A DNA stretch of 42,468 nucleotides. Origin: Vicinamibacteria bacterium. Lineage in GTDB: Bacteria > Acidobacteriota > Vicinamibacteria > Vicinamibacterales > UBA8438. Within the stretch, counting starts at the first letter, position 1; every line of letters begins with the position of its first letter. The notes under the pieces are model-generated. The model did not search any database. It was not told the DNA's origin and was given only the letters and a program-made list of their open reading frames with translations. The translations under genes and the position numbers were made by a program. Shown here one piece after another: positions 27,847-33,854 of this stretch. The stretch is from assembly GCA_022820825.1 (NCBI GenBank), contig JAJEEU010000078.1, positions 1 to 42,468 of the forward strand. The letters run 5' to 3'.

Positions 27847-29489
27847 GGCCTCTCCATCGCCACGAGTGTCGGCTGACGTGTGTTGGTGGCGAACTGCCGG
27901 CGCGAGGAGACTGACACGCGGCTGCGACCCGTACTGACGCGGTCATGGCGGTCCAGCACGTTCGACAGCGCGCGGGCAATTTGATGCGCAAGGAACGGCG
28001 GAACGGCGTTACCCACCTGAACGTACTGATGCGTGCGGGTCCCGTGGAAGAAGTAGTTGTCGGGAAACGTCTGGAGACGCGCCACCTCCCTCACGGTGAG
28101 GCTCCGACATTGGCCTGGGTCAGGATGAATGAAGTAGTGGCCGTCCTTCGACAAATGGCTCGTGACCGTAGTGCTCGGCCTGTCGCCGAGCTGCACGCGG
28201 TAGCGGTCGTTGAAGTGACCCGTGCGCCAGTTTGCGTGGTCCGGCCAGAGCGCTTCGGGAAAATCACAAGTCTTCGGGGATCGCCGGAAGGCACAACCGA
28301 ACGCCGACGCAAAAAGGTAACGGGCCAGATCCTTGGCCATGTGCGCCCTGGCCTCGTTGTTGGGCAGCGTCCGAAGCTGCTCGTCGAAGATCCACTCGCG
28401 GAGATCCTGAGGGCAACCCGCGGGCAAGAACGTCCTGCCACGCGCATTGCGAGACGGCAGAGGGGAACCGTTCGCCGTGGTGAGAGCGCGGGCAAGAGCC
28501 CTTCGGAACCGGGCCGCCTCGCTGTTCGACATGGTCGGCTGATTCACGGCGACGAAGGCGTGGGCCGCCCGCACCGCATCCTGCCATGAGCCGGGATCGT
28601 CGCCCTGGCTGAGACGGCTGCGAAGCCTTGGCATCATGCCGATGATGTCTTTCAGCGGAATCGTGTCGTAATCCGGTTCGAGTCGCGGCAGGTGCTCTTC
28701 GGCAAGCACTTCGGCAACGTCGCGCCGTACACAGATGACGAACACTCGCTGGCGGGTCTGCGGCACGCCGTGCTCCTCCGCGTGCACGAGGAACTCTTCG
28801 GGCTGCAGTCCGTCGCGCCAGAATTCCGGTTCCGAGCGAGACGCAAGTGCAAACAGCCGGTATTCGTCCACACCGCCCGCATGCTGGAGACAGCGCATCA
28901 CCTCGGGGAAGATCCGTTTCCCGTTGAGCTCTGCAGAGATCATCCCCCTGACGTTTTCCATGACGGCAACCGCAGGCCGAAGTTGCCGGAGCACGCGCAC
29001 GTACTCCTTGTAGAGCGATTGACGGTCGTCTTCGTCGGCGTTGTATTCGGCATTGCCGGCATTTCGTGATCTTCCAATGACCGAGTAGGCCTGGCACGGC
29101 GGACCGCCGAGAAGTACCGTTCGCCCTCCGTGTTCCGACCGGATCTGAGCGATCCGTTTTCGAAGAAAGCTACTCGCTTCGTACGAGCCCAGCTCAAGGC
29201 GCCTGGTCTCGTTACACGCGACGGCCCACCGCTTGGGATAGAGCTTCGCCCAGTCAGGTTCCTCGGGAATCACTCCGTTCAGGAAATCGTAGTACTCGGC
29301 AGGGAAACCCGTCACAAACTTGTGGAGGAACGCGCGCAGCCGCAGGGTGCGGTGCGCGACAGGGTCCCTCTCGATGGAAAGGGCGATCTGGTATCTTCGG
29401 CGGCCGTCACGTCTTTGACACGCGGAAAAGCCCTCGGCGAGTCCGCCCGGGCCTGCAAAGAGATCTACGACCGGCACAACTCTCGTCAC
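27843..29489 (-). CDS. DNA (cytosine-5) methyltransferase
   Basis: A 548-residue SAM-dependent enzyme that methylates C5 of cytosine. Motifs run in canonical order: VVDLFAGPGGLAEGF (I, 7-21), LLGGPPCQAYSVIGRSR (IV, nucleophile Cys132), AVMENVRGM (VI), QTRQRVFVI (VIII), LTVREVARLQTFPDNYF (IX) and VQVGNAVPP (X). The long segment between VIII and IX is the target-recognition domain; its site cannot be read from sequence. The GTG at 29489 (MTRVVPVVDLF) has a GAGGG Shine-Dalgarno and is first in the operon. The upstream in-frame extension runs through the divergent intergenic region and is rejected. It is the likely self-marking enzyme of the system. Confidence 0.94.
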   Translation of the reverse strand: MTRVVPVVDLFAGPGGLAEGFSACQRRDGRRRYQIALSIERDPVAHRTLRLRAFLHKFVTGFPAEYYDFLNGVIPEEPDWAKLYPKRWAVACNETRRLELGSYEASSFLRKRIAQIRSEHGGRTVLLGGPPCQAYSVIGRSRNAGNAEYNADEDDRQSLYKEYVRVLRQLRPAVAVMENVRGMISAELNGKRIFPEVMRCLQHAGGVDEYRLFALASRSEPEFWRDGLQPEEFLVHAEEHGVPQTRQRVFVICVRRDVAEVLAEEHLPRLEPDYDTIPLKDIIGMMPRLRSRLSQGDDPGSWQDAVRAAHAFVAVNQPTMSNSEAARFRRALARALTTANGSPLPSRNARGRTFLPAGCPQDLREWIFDEQLRTLPNNEARAHMAKDLARYLFASAFGCAFRRSPKTCDFPEALWPDHANWRTGHFNDRYRVQLGDRPSTTVTSHLSKDGHYFIHPDPGQCRSLTVREVARLQTFPDNYFFHGTRTHQYVQVGNAVPPFLAHQIARALSNVLDRHDRVSTGRSRVSVSSRRQFATNTRQPTLVAMERP

Positions 29490-29496
29490 GCGTGGC

Positions 29497-29508
29497 CCTC
29501 GTACGAGG
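29497..29508. promoter_or_regulatory. 12-bp perfect palindrome over the methyltransferase ribosome-binding site
   Basis: CCTCGTACGAGG is perfectly self-complementary and ends 7 nt before the methyltransferase GTG, covering its GAGGG Shine-Dalgarno. The core TCGTACGA also occurs once within the methyltransferase gene around 29180. It could be an operator, an RNA hairpin hiding the start, or a methylation site. This is inference. Confidence 0.4.
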
Positions 29509-29693
29509 CAGTACCGAAGCTGGCGGCTCTGCCAACCCCTGTGTCTGCTGCGCGGGCGTGGCCGCAACGCGGGTTGACATCCCCGACAGATTCCGTCCCG
29601 CGTCTCAGCGTCTCGTTGGGTCGGATCACGTTCGCGATACCTCGTGTAGTCTGTTGCCTGTGGTACTCCTTGAGGATCCATACGCGGACAACG

Positions 29694-30161
29694 ATGGCAG
29701 ACATAGTGGACCGTGCAACCCGTTCGCGCATGATGGCGGGTATCGGCAACAGGAATACGCGGCCTGAACTCGACCTGCGTCGAGCCGTGCACGCCTGCGG
29801 ACTGCGGTATCGCCTGCACGACCGGCGACTCCCTGGAACACCTGACCTCGTGTTTAGCAAGTTCCGTGCCGTATGTTTCGTGCACGGCTGCTTCTGGCAC
29901 CGCCACGCCGGTTGCCCGTACACGACGACGCCGACCACTCGCCGCGAGTTCTGGCAAGCCAAGTTCGAGGAGAACACCGAACGGGACCGGCGCAACCACC
30001 GTGATCTGCTCCAGTCCGGCTGGCGAGTCGCAACTGTCTGGGAATGCAGTTTGCGCACGACGGCCGCACTGGAGATCGCGCACCAACTGGAACGGTGGCT
30101 GCGCGGGACTGCCCCGGAGTTCGATACGAGTCCGGCTACAGGGCGCGAAGCGCGCGCGTGA
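29694..30161 (+). CDS. vsr: Vsr-type very short patch repair endonuclease
   Basis: Nicks beside T:G mismatches left when 5-methylcytosine deaminates, protecting sites methylated by the partner cytosine methyltransferase. The 155-residue product keeps the family residues at almost the same numbers as E. coli Vsr: D51 in PGTPDLVF, H64, C66, H69 and H71 in FVHGCFWHRH, C74, and the later WEC cysteine. It diverges from the methyltransferase operon across a 204-bp shared control region. A TTGACA at 29574-29579 faces vsr but lacks a convincing -10. The ATG at 29694 (MADIVDRATRSRMM) is the standard start. Whether it only repairs or also takes part in restriction is open. Confidence 0.93.
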   Translation: MADIVDRATRSRMMAGIGNRNTRPELDLRRAVHACGLRYRLHDRRLPGTPDLVFSKFRAVCFVHGCFWHRHAGCPYTTTPTTRREFWQAKFEENTERDRRNHRDLLQSGWRVATVWECSLRTTAALEIAHQLERWLRGTAPEFDTSPATGREARA

Positions 30162-30230
30162 TGTGCGCTACTTGGAGCCCGCGCATCGGAAGGTAGCGAT
30201 CCCGACGGCACAACTTGGAGGGTGTTCGGT

Positions 30231-30248
30231 TGTCCGCCACAGCGGACA
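30231..30248. repeat. Perfect 7-bp inverted repeat, 4-nt loop
   Basis: TGTCCGC and GCGGACA flank CACA, about 70 nt past the vsr stop. There is no T tract, so it is a weak terminator candidate. It may instead be a binding site or the end of a lost element. Confidence 0.5.
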
Positions 30249-30420
30249 CGTCGCTCTCGCTCTCCGGGCCGGGCTCCTTCATCTGACGTCTTGATCGACT
30301 GGAGCACGCCGGCAGGAATGATAACGCGTTTCGGCCAGTTCCAACTCGTGACCTCACGGCACTCCTTGTGGCACCAGGATTCCGTGTGGATGGATTGGTG
30401 AAGTGATAGCCTCTGCTCCC

Positions 30421-30479
30421 GGCGAGTCAAGGCGCTCCGCGCCTCCTCCGCTACGCTGCGGCCCGGTGGGTGACTCGCC
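30421..30479. repeat. Branched inverted-repeat structure (REP-like)
   Basis: An outer 9-bp perfect stem (GGCGAGTCA at 30421-30429 with TGACTCGCC at 30471-30479) encloses two smaller hairpins, GGCG-CTCCG-CGCC and CCGC-TACGCT-GCGG. Such three-way foldable units resemble REP-type intergenic repeats, but no second copy is in the window. Confidence 0.45.
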
Positions 30480-30505
30480 ACTCGCGCCGGCTCAGTGCGG
30501 GTTGT

Positions 30506-30527
30506 GGCCGGACGGATCCGTCCGGCC
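30506..30527. repeat. 22-bp perfect palindrome
   Basis: The segment is fully self-complementary around a central GGATCC and has no loop or T tract. It lies just before the HNH gene remnant. Possible roles are a dimeric protein binding site, a recombination scar or a cruciform. Confidence 0.6.
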
Positions 30528-30539
30528 GCCGGCCAGTCT

Positions 30540-30788
30540 GACCGCATCACGCTCGAACCAACAGGCGAGGTGAAATTCGTGCGGCCGGACGGCCGGCCGT
30601 TTCCGGCGGCTCCGCTGGCGCTGCCGCGGACGGGCACGCCGCTGGCGCCCGTGACGGAACGGCTGGGTCAAGAAGGAGTCGCAATCGACTCACAGGCGAC
30701 CGCGCCGGGATGGCGGGGCGAGCGGGTGGACATCGGCTGGGCGGTCGGCCTGCTGTGGCGGCCGCGGTCGGATGCACCGCAGGACTGA
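30540..30788 (+). pseudogene. C-terminal remnant of a DUF222/HNH endonuclease gene
   Basis: The frame reads VKFVRPDGRPFP, then a spacer and APGWRGERVDIGWAVGLLW before its stop. This is the typical tail that follows the HNH motif in DUF222/HNH endonuclease-like proteins, which are repeated many times in some high-GC genomes. The HNH motif and the DUF222 domain are absent. The sequence upstream is the palindrome and unrelated DNA, so the gene is truncated at its 5' side. The assignment rests on recalled family similarity. Confidence 0.55.
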
Positions 30789-30925
30789 GCGCGAGAAATA
30801 CGGCGTCTTGCGGAACGCGAAAGCGTTGAAGCCAAGCAGAAGGAATCTACCTGTACCCCAACGCCGTGACGACCCACGCGAATTCCTGAAGCGGCTGCTT
30901 GAGTAACAGGGGAAGGAACAGGTTC

Positions 30926-31564
30926 ATGCGCGTCTACCATTTCACCTGTAGTCGTTACGGTCTCGAGGCACTGCGCAAGAGACGCCTGAAGGTGTCGCGT
31001 ATTCAGAGCCTGAACGACCCCTTCGAGTTCCTTGCAGTGAGCCTCACCGAATCGAATTTACGGCAGGCCTTGCTCAACGTGAAGCGCGATTTAGCGCAGA
31101 CGAAAGGACTGATCTGCTTCAGCGAAACGTGGCGAAGCCCGCTGATGTGGGCACACTACGCTGCGGACCACACCGGAGTCTGTCTCGGTTTCGATATTCC
31201 CGACGACCGCGTGCACGCCGTCAAGTATGTTGCCAGGCGCGACGACCCGCCACCGCCCAAGGACATGCTGACCCAGGAGTTTGCCCAAGGCCTGTTCCTG
31301 AAGAAGTTCTCGCACTGGAAGTACGAGCAAGAGTACCGCGCAGTCGTTGCGCTCAGTGACTGCCAGAAAGACGACGGCCTTTATTTCGTACCGTTCTCCG
31401 ACGAACTTGCGCTCAGGCAAGTAATCGTCGGATCCGAATCCAAGTTTCAGCGTGAAGATATCGAATCTGCCGTTGGTGGGATTCGGGACGTCGAAATGTT
31501 CAAGGCGCGGCCGGCGTTCCGAACGTTCAGAATCGTTAGACAGCAGCGAAAGGACTTGTGGTAG
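30926..31564 (+). CDS. DUF2971-family protein
   Basis: A 212-residue cytosolic protein of a family without a known function, often met in defence or mobile regions. Family landmarks are the N-terminal YHFT, LNDPFEF (about 30-35) and SPLMWAHYAADHTGVCLGFD. A GGGGAAGGAACAGG purine-rich Shine-Dalgarno precedes the ATG at 30926. It lies beyond the scarred region after vsr, on the opposite strand from the defence operon, and converges on the PDLxGIW gene at 31624. A role as an accessory or toxin-like effector is only a guess from location. Confidence 0.8.
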   Translation: MRVYHFTCSRYGLEALRKRRLKVSRIQSLNDPFEFLAVSLTESNLRQALLNVKRDLAQTKGLICFSETWRSPLMWAHYAADHTGVCLGFDIPDDRVHAVKYVARRDDPPPPKDMLTQEFAQGLFLKKFSHWKYEQEYRAVVALSDCQKDDGLYFVPFSDELALRQVIVGSESKFQREDIESAVGGIRDVEMFKARPAFRTFRIVRQQRKDLW

Positions 31565-31623
31565 GACGGTGTGGTCCCGGCCGCTCTACCGGAAGGCGGG
31601 TCGCCGCCCGACTCGGCCGGCAC

Positions 31624-32577
31624 CTACCGGTCCTTGAAGGCGGCGCTGAGGATATGCTCCAGGCCGTAGTTGCCTTCGTGGCAGGCGTACTCGTAGATCA
31701 CGTAGCTCTCGTCGCGGATCAGGGGAATGCCCAGCGTCCACGGCGCCGTGAATGCACGTGGATCCTCGAGCGTGGCGCGGTAGTCGATGGTGTTCTCGTC
31801 GGTCAGCGTGAACCGCTCGACCACGTGCATGTCCCGGCCGCCGCCCCGGTACGAGCCCAGCGGTTGCTGCGTACCGAACGTCTTGTCGCTGAAGTTGGTC
31901 ACCTCGACGACCAGCGTGTTCCCCTCCCAGCGCGCGCGCGAATCGCCCCAGTACTGCCGGATGTTGTCGTGCAGCGGCGCGCGTCCGTCGAGCGGGATGA
32001 TCCGCAGGTCGTGGATGATCTCGTAGCGGATCAGCACGTAGTCCGGTGTCTGCATGATCTCGTAGGCGTTGTTGTAGCCCATCGGCGCCATCACCGTGGG
32101 AAACCCCTTGGTGATGCAGCGGTCCCACAGATCGAGATCCGTCCAGGAGTTGATGCCGATGCCGTAGTGCGTCGGGCCCCAGTCGTCCACCGCCTGCTGC
32201 ATCTCGGGCGTGATGGGAATGCGCCCGTTCGGCGGATCGATCACGAGCGACGGCTGCTGGATCTTGCGCTCCGTCTCCGGCTCGTCCCAGACGATGTTCA
32301 CGTCGCGGTCGGGCTCCTGCTGGTTGCGCAGCGCCTCGTTGCGCTCCTGCCGGGCGATGTCCTCGGCCGTAAGCACTTCCTTCGGTTGCTCGGCCGGCAC
32401 GCCCATCACGGCGTTGCTCGTCCAGATGCCCTGCAGGTCCGGATCCCCCCAGGACGTCCGCGGCGGGTCGAAGGCGCCCTGCGCCTGCGCGCCGACACCC
32501 GCCGCCAGGGCGACTGCCGCCGCCAGGGCCGCAACACCGTACGCGGAAACGACGAACCGTGTGCTGGAGCGCATCAT
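31624..32577 (-). CDS. Exported PDLxGIW-family protein, function unknown
   Basis: A 317-residue secreted protein. After a signal peptide (about 1-32, ending GAQAQGA) come WGDPDLQGIWTSN, VIDPPNGRIPITPEM, GDSRARWEGNTLVVEVTNF, YRATLEDPRAFTAPWTLGI and CHEGNYGLEHIL. These blocks match the protein at 12603 in order. It is last in an operon with a sister protein, a DUF6152-type protein and a monooxygenase fusion. The ATG at 32577 overlaps the upstream stop (ATGA), and a GAGGG Shine-Dalgarno also suits the second ATG at 32574. No catalytic motif is recognised. Confidence 0.82.
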   Translation of the reverse strand: MMRSSTRFVVSAYGVAALAAAVALAAGVGAQAQGAFDPPRTSWGDPDLQGIWTSNAVMGVPAEQPKEVLTAEDIARQERNEALRNQQEPDRDVNIVWDEPETERKIQQPSLVIDPPNGRIPITPEMQQAVDDWGPTHYGIGINSWTDLDLWDRCITKGFPTVMAPMGYNNAYEIMQTPDYVLIRYEIIHDLRIIPLDGRAPLHDNIRQYWGDSRARWEGNTLVVEVTNFSDKTFGTQQPLGSYRGGGRDMHVVERFTLTDENTIDYRATLEDPRAFTAPWTLGIPLIRDESYVIYEYACHEGNYGLEHILSAAFKDR

Positions 32578-33392
32578 TCCCTCTTTCGCAGGTGCCCGTA
32601 GAGCAGCTCCTCGGAGAACTCCACGCAGCGGAATTCGAGAAGCTGCATGTTCTCCTCCATGCGCCGGTACAGCGGCAGGCTGATGCTCCAGGGGCGCGTG
32701 AAGGTGTTCGCGTCCTCCAGCGTGGCTTCGTACTGGATATGGTTCGGCGTCATCGGCGTGTAGCGCTCGACGACGTGCAGGGCGGCGCTGTGGTGGTTGC
32801 CCGCCCGGTCGAACCAGGTCTGGCCGTTGAACGCGGTGACGTCCACGACGAGCGAATCGCCGTCCCAGCGCCCCACCGAGTGCCCCATCCAGGTATCCAC
32901 CGGACTCTCGGGCACCGGGGTCATGTGGATGACGCGGTTCGCGCTGGCGAACTCGTAGGCGATGAAAATCTTGTTCGTGCCCTGCACGATCTGGAAGGGA
33001 AACGGCATGTACGTCGCGCGCGGCACGCCTGGGAGATAGCACTTCGCTTCGGGATCCTCCGTGCGCCGGTTCTCGAAGTTCTCCTGCCGCCTGGCGATCG
33101 CCTCCGGCCTGTACGGAATGAGCCCGTTGCCGCCGACGATGCCGAGCCCCCCCGGCGCCGCCCCGATGGCGCCGGTTACGTCCGTGCGAGCGGCGTACGC
33201 GGCGTGCGGCTCGATGTTCCAGTGCGCCGAGGAAACGGCCTGCCAGATGCCGCTCAGATCGGGCCTGCCGTCAGACGCCCGCGGAAACTCGCCCGACTGC
33301 GCTTGCCCGGTCGCGCCGAGCGCCAGCGCGCACAGCGCGGCCGCCGCGGCGGCCGCACCGATCCTGACCTTCAGACTGCGCCGTTCCGTCAT
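32574..33392 (-). CDS. Exported PDLSGIW-family protein, shorter variant
   Basis: A 272-residue secreted protein with a signal peptide (about 1-32, ending GQAQSG), then RPDLSGIWQAV, GVPRATYMPFPFQIV, VGRWDGDSLVVDVTAFNGQ, HVVERYTPMTPNHIQYEATL and RPWSISLPLYRR. It shares the central blocks with the neighbour at 31624 but lacks the VIDPPNGRIP element and the CHEGNYGL end, which becomes LEFRCVEFSEELLYG. It lies 19 nt after the DUF6152 gene and overlaps the next gene by 4 nt, so the two family members are co-translated and may form a heteromer. Confidence 0.8.
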   Translation of the reverse strand: MTERRSLKVRIGAAAAAAALCALALGATGQAQSGEFPRASDGRPDLSGIWQAVSSAHWNIEPHAAYAARTDVTGAIGAAPGGLGIVGGNGLIPYRPEAIARRQENFENRRTEDPEAKCYLPGVPRATYMPFPFQIVQGTNKIFIAYEFASANRVIHMTPVPESPVDTWMGHSVGRWDGDSLVVDVTAFNGQTWFDRAGNHHSAALHVVERYTPMTPNHIQYEATLEDANTFTRPWSISLPLYRRMEENMQLLEFRCVEFSEELLYGHLRKRE

Positions 33393-33411
33393 GTAGCTGC
33401 GTCTCCCGGAT

Positions 33412-33840
33412 CTAGCGCTCGGTGGGATCGCGTCCGTCACGCGGGGCGCCGGTCCCGGACGAGCCGACGAACAGCTTCGTGCCGTCCTCGAAGGTGATGT
33501 CGCGGCCGTTGGCCCGCATCGCGCCGTCCTTCGCCTGATACCCCTCGACGCGAATGAGGGTGCCGGGCGGCAGCGAGTTCTTGGTGAAGCCGCGGCGCAG
33601 CAGCGCGTTCGGCGCGCCGCCCTCGACCATCCAGGCCTCGGTGGTCCCGTCGTCCTTCTCCACGTCGATGTGGATCCACGCGTGCGGATTGACCCATTCC
33701 ATGCGCGTGACGACCCCCTCGAGGACGACCGGCATGTCCGCGTCGAATTCCGCCGAGAATGCGTGATGCGCCACGCCCGGCGCGGGCGCCGCCAGCACGG
33801 CAACCGCAAACACCAACCCTACCGCTGCTATTGCTCGCAT
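33412..33840 (-). CDS. DUF6152-type small exported protein
   Basis: A 142-residue protein with a signal peptide (about 1-24) followed by HHAFSAEFDADMPV, EGVVTRMEWVNPHAWIHIDV and LIRVEGYQAKDGAMRANGRD, the pattern of the DUF6152 family, a small beta-barrel (OB-like) exported protein. The double His at the mature N-terminus could bind metal. A GGGAGGAAAG Shine-Dalgarno precedes the ATG at 33840. It sits 14 nt after the monooxygenase fusion, suggesting it assists that enzyme, for example in copper loading. That role is inference. Confidence 0.82.
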   Translation of the reverse strand: MRAIAAVGLVFAVAVLAAPAPGVAHHAFSAEFDADMPVVLEGVVTRMEWVNPHAWIHIDVEKDDGTTEAWMVEGGAPNALLRRGFTKNSLPPGTLIRVEGYQAKDGAMRANGRDITFEDGTKLFVGSSGTGAPRDGRDPTER

Positions 33841-33854
33841 GAACTTTCCTCCCA

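Larger units (their letters stand above)
30162..30925. other. Scarred 764-bp region without an intact gene
   Basis: Between vsr and the DUF2971 gene I see only fragments and structure. There is a 7-bp stem hairpin (30231-30248), a frame ending in a Trp-rich tail near 30400 (VWMDW) that may be a gene end, a branched inverted-repeat structure (30421-30479), a 22-bp palindrome (30506-30527), an HNH/DUF222 gene tail (about 30540-30788) and a 44-codon frame at 30772-30906 ending DPREFLKRLLE that may be a remnant or a small gene. The mixture suggests repeated insertion and decay at the island's right side. Confidence 0.5.

Noticed and set aside
28000..29500. Orphan Dcm-type methyltransferase with no system
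   Set aside because: Four downstream genes overlap it in series and Vsr is adjacent, so it is part of an operon rather than solitary.
29130..29693. Upstream extension of vsr in the same frame
   Set aside because: It would overlap the methyltransferase 5' end antisense. The Vsr family begins at MADIVDRATRSRMM (29694), and catalytic residue numbering matches E. coli Vsr from that start.
29486..30637. Minus-strand open frame of 383 codons over vsr and the scarred region
   Set aside because: It is antisense to the clearly coding vsr gene, shows no recognisable domain and is rich in Arg, Ser and Pro as shadow frames are.
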